From: Stictocephala bisonia
Lineage: Eukaryota > Arthropoda > Insecta > Hemiptera > Membracidae
Direction: 5' to 3'
Assembly (NCBI GenBank): GCA_035578905.1
Contig: JAQJVL010000001.1
Coordinates: 2,512,501-2,576,500, forward strand
Length of the DNA: 64,000 bases
The position numbers were made by a program, and so were the translations under genes. Below the pieces are notes generated by a model. The model worked only from the letters and a program-made list of their open reading frames with translations. It had not been told where the DNA came from and did no database searches. Position 1 is the stretch's first letter, and the number at the start of each line of letters is the position of its first letter. Positions 47,690-58,539 of this stretch are shown here, piece by piece.

Positions 47690-48290
47690 AACTATCATCC
47701 TAAAATGATTGGAGAGTCCATGGAAGGATCAAACAACTAGCATCATGAAATGATTGGAGAGTCCACTAAAGGACAAAAAAACTAGCATCCTGATATGATG
47801 CAAGAGTCCATCAAAGGATAAAACAACTAGCATCCTGAAATGAATGGAGAGTCTATTAAAGGATAAAACAACTAGCATCTTGAAATCATTGGAGAGTCCC
47901 TTAAAGGATCAAACAACTAGCATCCTGAAATGAATGGAGAGTCCACTAAAGGATAAAACAACTAGCATCTTGAAATCATTGGAGAGTCCATTAAAGGATC
48001 AAACAACTAGCATCCTGAAATGAATAAAGAGTCCATTAAAGGATAAATCAACTAGCTTCTTGAAATCATTGGAGAGTCCAATAAAGGATCAAACAACTAG
48101 CATCCTGAAATGAATGGAGAGTCCACTAAAGGATAAAACAACTAGCATCTTGAAATCATTGGAGAGTCCATTAAAGGATCAAACAACTAGCATCCTGAAA
48201 TGAATGTAGAGTCCATTAAAGGATGAAACACCAGCATCCTGAAATTATTCAATAGTCTATTAAAGGATAAAACACTAGTACCCTGAAGTA
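47690..48290. repeat. 45-bp minisatellite with 90-bp dimer order
   Basis: About 13 units of 45 bp: AACAACTAGCATCCTGAAAT, GAATGGAGAGTCCATTAAAG, GATA. Type 1 (CATCCTGAAATGAATGG) and type 2 (CATCTTGAAATCATTGG) alternate from about 47822 to 48180, giving a 90-bp higher-order unit. Degenerate units extend left to about 47450. Confidence 0.92.
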
Positions 48291-48532
48291 AACTAGAGAC
48301 CGTTCGAACACACTGCAACTTTCAATCAATTGACAAATTGTAACGTTTGACGAAAATCAAGTAAACTTGGATTTCGTCAAAAGCACGAAGACTTATTTCA
48401 CATGGCAAAAATATACTTGATAGAAGGTTATTGCATTAATATTCTTTATGTGAATGTCAATTATTTAAAATGAATATAATTTACCACAAAACAAATAAAA
48501 GCCACCTATTATTTTATTTTTCCTTATTTATA

Positions 48533-48716
48533 ACATAATTATACATAGTTAACTAATCATAAAACTGACCATTCGTCCAAAACCAACTCGTTACATGCTG
48601 GCAATCTCCCGGAGGGTTTTGTAACATAATTATATATAGTTAGCTAATCATAAAACTGAAAATCAATCCAAAACCCACTCGTTACATGTCAACAATCCTC
48701 CGGAGGGTTTTGTAAC
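48533..48716. repeat. Tandem duplication of about 91 bp
   Basis: Two copies of a block running from ATAATTATAYATAGTTARCT through TAATCATAAAACTGA, CCAAAACCMACTCGTTACAT and CCGGAGGGTTTTGTAAC. Identity by eye is about 87%. Confidence 0.88.
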
Positions 48717-48789
48717 TTTTCGGTTTCTCGTATTTTGGAAGAAAATCAGTCCAGCACGATAAGCCAGTTTTTCTCTTTAATCAAGCGGC

Positions 48790-49060
48790 CGAGATATATA
48801 AACCCCACTTCCGCCAGTTTAATTAAATATGTGTGAAGCATTTAATTAGAAAGATCAAAGCGTTGGTGCAGCGTAATGAGTCCGGCCGCCTTACATGCCG
48901 GAGATTTTATTTAACTCTAAATTAGACTCACACTAGGAATTAGTGAACATAATGGCTTTGTCTGCTTCTGGTGGCGCAGTCTACAAGTTGTCCAGCAACT
49001 ACAACTCGCCCTGAAACACAATGGCTCTATTTCGGACTTTATAGTGACTCGTTCAATACC
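48790..49060. other. Candidate conserved noncoding element
   Basis: GC-balanced, non-repetitive block with several homeodomain-type TAAT sites (TTTAATTAAAT about 48819, CATTTAATTAG about 48839, AAATTAGACT about 48921) beside GTCCGGCCGCC and a GGTGGCGCAG block. No coding frame. Such composition against an AT-rich background is typical of arthropod developmental enhancers, but conservation cannot be judged here. Confidence 0.3.
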
Positions 49061-49069
49061 TAAATCAAC

Positions 49070-49529
49070 TCTAAACCATATTTGATCATTCTCGTATATT
49101 TTACTCTGAAATGTCAGTAAATGTTTAGAATATATCGAATATTTATTTACAAGGACATTGTTAATAAAATTATCGTAATTATGTTTTTTTATTACTTAAT
49201 TACTTATGATATAGGATTCTGTTACTATTATTTATTTTATTATTAACTATAATGAATAATTATATCATAGTAGAAACAACCAGTAATATACTTAAATATA
49301 AAACCAGTGAACAAAGCGAAATTCAACTTACGATAAGCTCACAATTAATTTTAAATCATTATCAATAACTTACTTAGCCTACCGTATGTTTAGTGGCGGA
49401 TAAAACTAAGTAATTTAAATGTAAATACACCTTAATAACTTTTTTCAATTAGCTTATTAAAATATCAGTAAAATTTACACGTTCCACTATACTATGTTCA
49501 AAAAATAATTTTGCTATCTTTCCCCATAA

Positions 49530-49578
<49 letters not shown>

Positions 49579-50470
49579 CTTAATTGGTGCTACCTGAAGT
49601 GATCACGTGTACAATAAAGCATACTTTCCTTCCTGTAACAGCACATTGTTGATCCTCACCTGTGTGAAAGGGAGGTTACAAGGGCTGGTGACAGCTCGGA
49701 AACCTTTCAAGACAAATTAAATAGAAACCTTACCAAATTCTTTGCCATATTGGGGAGCGTGGCCAAATTATAAAAGATTGAAATAGGTTTCATGCAGCTC
49801 TTTGTTTAGGTTGGTATGAAGTTTTTGGACGGAAAAATAATACAAGTTCTATATATAAAATCCTCCTCGAACTATTGTGATTTTTAAAATGTGTTTATTA
49901 AGTGTTTTTCTGGTGATACTAACAAAAACACATGCAAATGTACTATGTTAATTCAACATATATTTTTATAAATATGTCATTTAATATTACCATGTGGAAA
50001 CTATTACCAATCAGTGGAACAAAATCGACTAATCGAATTTGAAAATACATCCAACAAATCGTATGAAATATGTTTACCTTCAGACTTTCTTTATTTTTAT
50101 TCATTATTCATTATTATACTCCGATCGTAGGGATATGGGCGAACAATAGGAGTGAAGGAGTGTGATGAATGTAGATGAAAGAGTGTTATCATTGTTACCA
50201 ACTAAGGTTGACTGTTCCGTAGAAAGAGTCATTTATCAATATCCAGGGCAACTAGATACCTACTGATTTACATGGAATGCAAACCAGTAGTATTGATCTG
50301 ATCATCACCTAATGATAAGCCTGATCCTCAGCTCTATTCCTGCACAATATGTGGACCTTGACTACCATCCAACATGGACATCCCAAACTTCTCTAGTAGT
50401 GTCCACGACTATGGCAACCACTGACTCGTCACCGTGTAAGTATTAAAAGGACCTAGTATAGAAGCTATCA
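49070..50470. other. Spacer with a (TA)n microsatellite
   Basis: AT-rich; a (TA)n tract of about 45 bp lies at 49531-49575. From 50110 to 50450 composition becomes GC-balanced. A plus-strand phrase GMQTSSIDLIIT near 50270-50310 resembles a LINE endonuclease block (S-x-IDL), too short to call. Confidence 0.5.
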
Positions 50471-50483
50471 AATACGGCTGATA

Positions 50484-50631
50484 TCCAGTTGCACCGGCGG
50501 TCAAAGGAATTTCCACGGGTCAAAACATTCCTCCGTCCGAAAAGTGTCTAATTGCACCGGTGGTCAAAATCTACCCACCTCACTTATCCCCGCTGCAAAT
50601 TCCTTCGACCGCCGGAGCCGGTGCAATTGGA
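50484..50631. repeat. Inverted repeat with ~29-35-bp arms
   Basis: TCCAGTTGCACCGGCGGTCA then AAGGAATTT (50484-50512) is the near reverse complement of 50597-50631 (AAATTCCTTCGACCGCCGGA then GCCGGTGCAATTGGA), apart from a six-base insertion and two substitutions. It lies about 200 bp left of the telomere-like tract. Confidence 0.8.
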
Positions 50632-50835
50632 AGGCCCCTTCCTTCCCCACCCCACTACATTTCTTCAAACATAGTTTATAAGTGTTTAACAATTTCGCAA
50701 TGGAATATTCTATCAAACACTTGCCGATGTTTCGTGGCACATACTAATGGTAGACCATAGCAGGTTCTAACTAATAAATATGGTAACTATGTATTTAATG
50801 TTTAATTTTGTGTTTATCCGTGGCAACACTAACAT

Positions 50836-50995
50836 CTAACCTAACCTAACCTAACCTAACCTAACCTAACCTAACCTAACCTAACCTAACCTAACCTAAC
50901 CTAACCTAACCTAACCTAACCTAACCTAACCTAACCTAACCTAACCTAACCTAACCTAACCTAACCTAACCTAACCTAACCTAACCTAACCTAAC
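50836..50995. repeat. Telomere-type repeat, (CTAAC)32
   Basis: 160 bp of perfect CTAAC units, i.e. TTAGG on the minus strand, the telomere repeat of most insects and other arthropods. Unique sequence lies on both sides, so this is an interstitial copy or an assembly join near a chromosome end. The absence of any substitution suggests recent origin or ongoing homogenisation. Confidence 0.95.
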
Positions 50996-51115
50996 CGACT
51001 CATGACTCATGTCATAACAAAGGGTGTGGAATTTGGCACGGTCAGCTTGGGGTTACTGTACTAGGAATCCGGCCTGGTTGGACTTTCCCGGCTCATGTCA
51101 TAAACAAGGGCCTCT

Positions 51116-51202
51116 GGTGCAATTGGAACACCCCCTAAAAGGGGCTCCGGTGCAACTGGACACATCAGTTTGGGGCCGATCCCTGACCCCGGTGCAATTG
51201 GA
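51116..51202. repeat. Three copies of GGTGCAAYTGGA right of the telomere-like tract
   Basis: Copies at 51116-51127, 51149-51160 and 51191-51202, all plus strand. Left of the tract the motif occurs at 50620-50631 (plus) and, reversed, at 50484-50495 and about 50548-50558. Confidence 0.75.
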
Positions 51203-51364
51203 AATCTCCCATCAAATACAATTTTCACAACACTTATCTGGGTTACAGCACTGTCCCACTAGTACCAACTTCTAAAGATATATAAAGTATATAAGTTCAC
51301 CCAGTACTTTAATAGATTACAACTACAATATTTAGTATTGATATACAAAAAAATAAAAATGGTA

Positions 51365-51560
51365 ATTGTATAGAGCGGGGTCCTTGTAAATTTGTTGGCT
51401 GAATATTTTTTTCCCTAGTAGATACATAGCTTAAAAACATGTATATGATCGTTTTATTTCAGCGTATAGAGTGGGGTCCTTTTAAATTTGTTGGCTGAAT
51501 ATTTTTTCCCTAGTAGATACATAGCTTAGAAAGGTGTATAAGATCGTTTTATTTCAGCGG
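51365..51560. repeat. Tandem duplication of about 98-100 bp
   Basis: Two copies: GTATAGAGYGGGGTCCTT, AAATTTGTTGGCTGAATATT, CCCTAGTAGATACATAGCTT, ATCGTTTTATTTCAGCG. They differ by a few substitutions and a one-base T-run indel. Confidence 0.9.
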
Positions 51561-51569
51561 AAAAGCCGG

Positions 51570-52185
51570 GAAAACTACGAAAAGAAGGAAAAAAGAAAAA
51601 AAATAATTGTCTCCTTAAATATAGCGATGTGGGTCCTAGAATTGTGATGAAATAAGTCACGAATGATCGATACGACATTTAAAGGCAATGTTGAATAGTG
51701 ATTCTTTACTACATTCGATTACTACTCGATTAGATACGAATAAGGAGAATTGCACAATGTAACATTACAGTAATAGCATTGGATAGTGAAACAAGGGTAA
51801 TCGCTGCTGGACATCTCCCTCCTCAGTATTTGCATAGCCATTTCCTTCGCCTCGGCTCAAGTGAGGATAATAGAGTCGTTTGGGCCTTGTAGGTCTGAAG
51901 AGCTTGAGACTGCTTGGTGAAGATTAACCTTACCCATGAATATGGATGTAGTCGTCCTTAGAGAGCCTGTCTTGACCCACGTTGTCATGCACACGACGTA
52001 TTGATTGTGAAACAATTCCGCGCAGATATCCATTTATTATATTGACTTGGCATTTAATTTATTAGATAATTACTAGATAATTTCAACGTAACTCATAATA
52101 AGCTGCTAATTAAAACTAGAAACACGAAAACAATTATTCATCTATTAAGATAACCATCAGTAAAATGAGGTAAAAAGAATAATTC
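51570..52185. other. Spacer, no gene recognised
   Basis: GC-balanced at 51780-52010 (for example CTCGGCTCAAGTGAGGATAA), no domain-bearing frame. Confidence 0.45.
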
Positions 52186-52189
52186 GTTT

Positions 52190-52400
52190 TCAAGGGAGAG
52201 GCCGATCTCTTTTTAAACTTTCTCTGCCCAATTCTTTTAGACTATTGATCTGTGCAAGGAACTTATTCAGAGGGAAGAGTTGGCAGTACAAGGTGAATAT
52301 TACTGATAGAACTTCCATCCAATACCAGGATTTGAACCTGTGCTACTTCTAACTCAGACTCAAAGCCCTAATTCCTTAGACAACTCGACTGCAACAAAAA
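52190..52400 (-). mobile_element. SINE family B, copy 3
   Basis: The best-preserved copy. On the minus strand: A-box-like CGAGTTGTCTAAGGAATTAG, B box AGGTTCAAATCCTGG (about 52329-52343), then TATCAGTAATATTCACCTTG, TACTGCCAACTCTTCCC, CCTTGCACAGATCAATAG, GAGATCGGCCTCTCCCTTG. Both polymerase III boxes are present, so the family is tRNA-derived; the source resembles a leucine/serine-type tRNA (GAGTTGTCTAAGG), which is a weak inference. Confidence 0.85.
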
Positions 52401-52404
52401 ACAG

Positions 52405-54130
52405 CATTATTATTATATTTTAAAACAACTGATAGAGATGAACCACGATTAAAAAAAACCCTATGAATAAGTTTGGTATAGTTTGCGTGATATAATCACC
52501 CTCACAAGATAAAATAATTAGCAAATCGAAGCAAAAAAGGTATGCCTAATTGGAAACGTTAAGTTCAAATCAGTAGTACTGTGCGTTTTTTCAGGTATAT
52601 CGAGTTTCAGCTTTAGTTTTTTAATGGATGTATTAATTAAAATAATTTGTAAATGGAGTTCACTGACCTTTTTTCCTTTTCTTTAAATGTGTTACACTGG
52701 CTGTCTTCTTGGGTGCACACTTTTGAAATCCTGAAGCACACTTTGTACAAAATTAAACCTTGACTTCTCGATAATTGTTTACAAAAAAAGAGGACAAAAC
52801 TAAAACACACTTTTGATCTACAACTTAAATAATTCCACATAAAATAATACAACTTAAAGCGGGAAGGAGCGGTGCCATGCTATGGCGGCGGAGGTTTCGT
52901 ACCAAGTGGGGCGAGTCGAACGACATGAGATTAACATGTTTAGTTTACAGACACACATTGTCCTGACCTCTACTGGTAAAGTTTTGAAGTAAAACTGTTC
53001 CTGGACTGAATGCAGGTAGATAGCGTGGACTTACGTTATGGATGTTGCTTAGGAAATTAAAATAAATAGTAGGTAAAAAGTAAAATTCGATAAACTGCCT
53101 TATGTATGGTACACACAAGTACACATAAATGTTTTGTATAGTTTGTGTTTGCGTGTGTGCGCGCGCTGCGTGCGTGCGTGCGTGCGTGTGTGTGTGTGTG
53201 TGTGTTTTTTTTTTTTTATTATTATTACTAATATTGTTTAAATGAAGTGCCGCAACTAGGAATAAAGTTCAAATAAATCATTGAAATGAATATTGTTCAA
53301 TAAATAATAAATTCGTGTGAAATATCATTGCGTAGTTATTATCTACTTTTGAAATCACTTGTTTGTTAGCTACTGGGTTGCCTAAGGCATGTTCCAAACC
53401 ATTATTCAAAACTCGTGAACGTTTTGTGGATAAAATCATTTACTGACGAAATGGCGAGAAGAACCTTAATTTAACAACCAACTTGAAGCCAAAACACCTG
53501 CGTTATCTAATTGCCAAGAGAAATGTGCTCGAAACTCACGTTACGTTTCCCCTGTGCATTTTCCCGTATAATATTCACGCGCGCATTTGAAGGTGATATC
53601 TCCAGCTAGGGTGAAGGGCTGACCCTCACCCTCGCATTAGTCTTCATCCTGGTGGTGGGGGGAAAGGGGGGTTATATACCTCCCCTACCCCTTTCGTTTC
53701 CCCTCCTCCCCCACAAGACCATTACTCACTGACTTCGCCCAGTCTAATCTTCAACATCCGTTTTGTCTCGTGGACTACATTTTTTTACATTATACCCCAT
53801 TACTGTCTCCTCCCCTCCCAAGAAGACGTTCCGGAAGGATTTCCTGTTTCTTCCGGCGGACCTCAGTCAAGAATTCTTCTTAAAAGTTAATGTCAACACC
53901 TTTCTTAATAGTAATGTTTCGTTTAATTTCAAGTAGCATTTTCTTTCAATGTATTTATTATTATCAACGAACAACTTAAAACCTTTAGACGCAAACATTT
54001 TCTTAATTTTTACTGTTGTATGAGTAATTTTTGCGTGTAATGTTTTCTAAAATATGAAACCCTAAATTAGTGTTCGAATTTTAATTTAGGATGTATCAAC
54101 GATAATATATAATTTAACTTACTCAGCTTA
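52405..54130. other. Mixed spacer with GT microsatellite
   Basis: A (TG/CG)n tract with T-run lies at about 53150-53217. 53530-53890 is GC-rich with a G-run block (53651-53671) followed by C-rich sequence, able to form a hairpin or G-rich structure. No gene recognised. Confidence 0.5.
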
Positions 54131-54139
54131 AAAATAGCA

Positions 54140-54380
54140 TCCCATTTTTTAGCAGTTTGTTTTTAGAAATAAAATCCCCTTTAAGTTACGTCTTATCAGA
54201 CACATTTGTGTTTATAAATAGCATCCTCTTTTAGAAATAACATCCCTTTAGGTTACGTCTTATCAGACACAGTTTGTGTTTATAAATAACATCCTCTTTT
54301 AGGTCACGTCTTATCAGACGCAGTTTGTTTTTAGAAATAACATCCCCTTTAGGTTACGTCTTATCAGACGCAGTTTTTCT
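54140..54380. repeat. Tandem repeat of 50-67 bp (4 units)
   Basis: CGTCTTATCAGAC recurs at 54189, 54256, 54307 and 54357. The unit also has CAGTTTGTKTTTAKAAATAA and CATCCYCTTTTAGGTYACG. Unit length varies by internal deletion of the TTTAGAAATAACATCCC half. Confidence 0.88.
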
Positions 54381-54399
54381 AAACTAGTCTCAATAAGTA

Positions 54400-55375
54400 A
54401 TTGAAACAAAATTGTTATTTTATCAACTGTTTTGTTTCAGAACTACAAATTTAATATCTTAATAGGTAGGACAATATTTTAGTAGCTCCAGTTTATATAT
54501 TCCTAAAAAAGTTCAAAATTGTCTGTCTCTTAAAAAAGTAATAGATTTTAATGAAACAACTATACATGTTAATGGCAATAAACATTTATATCAAAGTCTA
54601 TTAATAAGTATGTATTTTATAGTAAACCATATGTTTAGTAATAAATATTTAGTAAAATGTTTAGTAATTTAGTAAGCATTAGACACTGTAGGCATGAATC
54701 GTACTTATTTGATATTTTACACTTATAAAATCTACCTAATATTTAAATCAACTTTTGTTTATTCAGATAAAATAAACACGCATTTTCAAGCGTTTAAGAC
54801 GGATTCGACCAAGGTTGATTCATGATATGAAACACCACTCTCCATTAAAAAACGTTTTGACTGCAATGCATCAACACGTAAATAAAGTTTGAAGACTGAA
54901 TGACTCCATTCAGTTTGGGTTAAGTGTTCATTCAAAGAATTCTATGTGTTTGGGGAGAGGGAGTTTCCCGAGAGCTAATAGGCTACTTGAGAAAAAACAT
55001 TCTTTCCGCCAAGAAATAGAGAGGGAATCCTTTAAGGAGGGATGCGATTTAAAGGCTAAGAAAATAATGAGTCTTTCAATAAATAATCAACCTTTCAACA
55101 AATCGTTATGCACTTTTAACCCTAAAAGCCATTTCTTTGTAAAAAAAGAGATTTTAGTAACTTTAAGGTGTTTGAAACAGTTTTCCTCAATTTTACTTAG
55201 AACAAAAGATGTCAAGCTTTTTGACAATCTTCTGTTCAAACATTATTTGTCGAGAGGGAAATTTTACTCTCAGCCGTCACCTTTCAGGCATTATTTTACA
55301 TATCTAATTCCCAAACACAATAATTTGTTTTTCAATGTTCTCACATATTTTAAATAATGATTGTCCTATAGTCAA
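54400..55375. other. Spacer with an orphan 137-codon frame
   Basis: The plus-strand frame 54944-55357 begins MCLGRGSFPRANRLLEKKHS and has no domain, repeat or compositional sign of coding. I leave it unassigned and do not call a gene. Confidence 0.3.
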
Positions 55376-55379
55376 ACGT

Positions 55380-55575
55380 CTAAAAGTGAAGTGGCCACTG
55401 TCAGATTTACAGTCCACATCCTGATAGTGAAGTATCTAGCAGTCAAACCTACAGTCCACCATCTGATGGTCAGGTATCCATCAGTCTGTTTTACAGTCGA
55501 CCTTCTGATAAAGAAATATCTAGCCCGCAGACTTACAGTCCACCTTCTGATAGTGAAGTATCTAGACGAGCTTTT
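55380..55575. repeat. ~45-bp minisatellite (4-5 units)
   Basis: Units of ACAGTCCACCTTCTGATAGT, GAAGTATCTAGCAGTCAAAC. A 127-codon plus frame (55361-55744) and a 103-codon minus frame run through it because the period is 45 bp; both are by-products. Confidence 0.88.
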
Positions 55576-55744
55576 GATTCCAAAAGATCCCAACATTCGT
55601 GTATTAAGGCAGTTCATGAGAGTCTTTTTTAAGGGTGTGCAGAACTTGATAGCCGACTTACAGGGAGAAATTAAAAATAACAATTATTTCGACCTATATC
55701 AATCATGCAAATTTCAAGCAAATATTATCAATATCGAACAATAA

Positions 55745-58500
55745 ATAACAATTTATACACTTTGCACTCATATTTTGGTCAATATAACTAAAAGGATTCA
55801 ATCTTAATAAGAAGTCAATGAAAATCTATGTCGCCAATTGAAGGGAGCAATAAGGCAGAATAAATATTCCAGACGCGAATCTAAACGATCCATAAGAATA
55901 CCTGACTGGAATCTGGAGAACCCAAGGTATATATATAAAGCAGCAACACAAGTGTCAAACTGACTATCGATCTTCGCTATTCATCCAAAAACAATCGATA
56001 GGGAAATTTTGTCCTGCAGTATTACTCTCAGATATTTACTTAATATACAAACAAAAATTATAACTTTAAGTAACGATAGTTATACTGGTACATAATTATT
56101 TTTTCTTAAATTTTATGAAATTATAAACTAATCCCATACAACACAAATATAAAATAGTTATTTTACGTAACCGTTGAATTCTATTATGAAAATTAGGTGC
56201 CTTGTAATTTAAATAGAGTAGTAAATAAATGTTAAATGGTTTACTTGTAAAAATTTACCGTCCAAACACAATTAAATCTACAAATTACTGGGTACAAGGT
56301 ATATCAGTTTAGAATTTTAGGAAAAATATTTACTGAATGCACACTGAGGCGTAGTAGCACAGAGTCGAGTCGTCTCGAATAGCCGCATTACTCTTTGTTG
56401 GTTTTCGTTTGCATCTCTCTGTGTTTCTTTCCGTTGTTCCTTGTTTCCTGTTCGTATTGGTTTTGTCGTGTTCACCGTCATTAGACTGCTGCCTGTCGTC
56501 TGTAATCATTGGTTAAGCCTTTTGGGTAAGTGTACATAGTTGCGGCCGAAATGTAGTTTATTTGCTGTTTATTAATGTATTTATTTGATTTCAGTTAATA
56601 GTACTGTTGCCCATTTTGTTGATTCTTTTGTTTTAGCTAAGTTAGGTTAGTCGGTCACATGGCTGCCAATTTCTAATGTTGCTTTTTGGTTGTTATATCT
56701 TGTTTTGTAATATTAATATTATTTTTAATTGTTATTTAATGATGTTTCTCTCCAATTTTATCTAATTTGTTATCTTTAAACATTTTTCTTTTTTTGTTAC
56801 TTCAGACATGCCTAGCCTATTTTAAAGTAATTGTTCATATGCTTCTTTGTTAATACTATTTCATTATATTTATTTTTTTCTTTTCTTGTTCATTACGTTA
56901 TTTAAGTAATGTTCAAATTTTACTAAACTAATGAACTCTTTTTTCAGAGTTTTCAGCCTAGCCCACTAATACCGTTAGATTTTATTTTGTTTATTTTTGA
57001 AATCTAATTTTTTATTTTTTTTTTTTTTTTGTGATAGGGTCTTTTCTTTTGAACGGGGTTCTCGGGAGCTTGTTTTTTTAACTTCCCATTCCCAATAGGA
57101 GCCACTCGGTTTTGCCCACTGGATTCGGTGTAATTATTAACTTTAATCTTTGTTTGATTTTTTTTAACTTTTCTAAATTGGCCTAACCTCGACATTGCTT
57201 TTGCGTTCCCGAGACTCCGGATAGTAAAGCTGCCATTGTTGTATTTATTAATTATATTGTTATCTTTAGTTATGTGTAGATATTGTTAAGTATTGTTTCT
57301 TTTTGTTGTTGTCTATTGTTTATTCATGATTGTATTTGCAATTCAATTATTTTATTGTTAAAATCAGATCGATATTGTTGTTTTCTAGTTATTTTATTGT
57401 TATATTTTAATACTGTTTTCTTTGCTAAAATTTGTATTAATTTGTTGGCTAGCTCTAGAATAAAAAAAATAAAATAAAAAGTATTATTAACTCAAGGACG
57501 GGCAACTGCCTAATTTTTGTTTGATGTACTTAACTTTGAAAAATTTTTGTTATTTAATCCTTTTTTTACTTCAAATTTTAATTAATTTCTTTCTAATAAA
57601 ACTGTGTTTTGACCGTAACATGTGTTTTTTGTTTTTGTGTCCTCCTGAGTCCAGTGCCTTTGCACCCACCCTCGATGGGCCTAAAGTTTTAATTGTGCAC
57701 ACAGCAAAAAATACCAAGCATATAAAACAAAATATATTTGTATTAATACCCTTAGCTATAACGAAGTTAAGATACACTTTTAAAATAAAAGTAACTATAG
57801 TTTATGGTATGTGTAAACCTAAATATTTAACTTATTATATTCATTCTGTACATTCTTGAGGCTGTTTTACATTTAGTAATTAGTTTTTACAACTATCACT
57901 GGATCTTATTTATTTTAACTATTGAAATAGTTTTCAACAAATTATTTTAATTTTTTGTATGATTTTTTTTTAATGCTTACAATATCTGGTTTAGTTTCAA
58001 AAAACTTACTAACAGGGACCATTTTAATACAGCTATACAGTTCAAACATATATTTAAATAATACATTTAGGCCTACATTTGGCACATGACGGGCAATATT
58101 TTAACAATATCTAAAAATGGCACTATGTTTACAATAATATTTCCAATTTCATAATGAAAGTTTCGTTATCATAAGACCACATTGTAATTTTCCAGTAGTA
58201 ACAGAAAACGTATGGTAATTTTTAGCTACGCAGACTATCAAAATCAATATTTTATATCATTCTTAAATAATCCAATCATAAACATCCCTTTTAAATTTCT
58301 AAATGTTTTATTAATCAAACATTTTAGGGAATTTTTTCGTAAAGAGTAGGTTTATATATTGTATATTTATATAAGTTTATATATTTAAATTCGGTTGCAA
58401 ACAAATATATCATAAATTCGGTTTACAATAATTTAAAAGAGCTATCACCAACGAAAGTGATAATGTTTTAATCATCATCAACTTAAAAAATTAAAGACTA
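55745..58500. other. AT/T-rich stretch, no gene recognised
   Basis: 56340-56540 is a GC-balanced block reading like a promoter or 5' UTR (GTCGAGTCGTCTCGAATAGC). T-rich sequence dominates 56600-57600. A minus-strand frame of 63 codons (57004-57195) is very basic (KKKRPYHKKKKK type, from T-runs) and is not called a gene. Confidence 0.45.
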
Positions 58501-58539
58501 CAAGAACATGACTTGTCAAACTAATTATTGTGCTTTTTA

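Noticed and set aside
50258..50320. Possible LINE endonuclease fragment (SSIDLIIT)
   Set aside because: Only about a dozen residues fit and no second block was found in any frame nearby.
54944..55357. 137-codon orphan frame
   Set aside because: No domain, no signal or membrane segment, no repeat and no neighbouring gene; chance frame is the simplest explanation.
57004..57195. Very basic 63-codon minus-strand frame
   Set aside because: The lysines come from T-runs on the plus strand; no family match, and no element structure around it.
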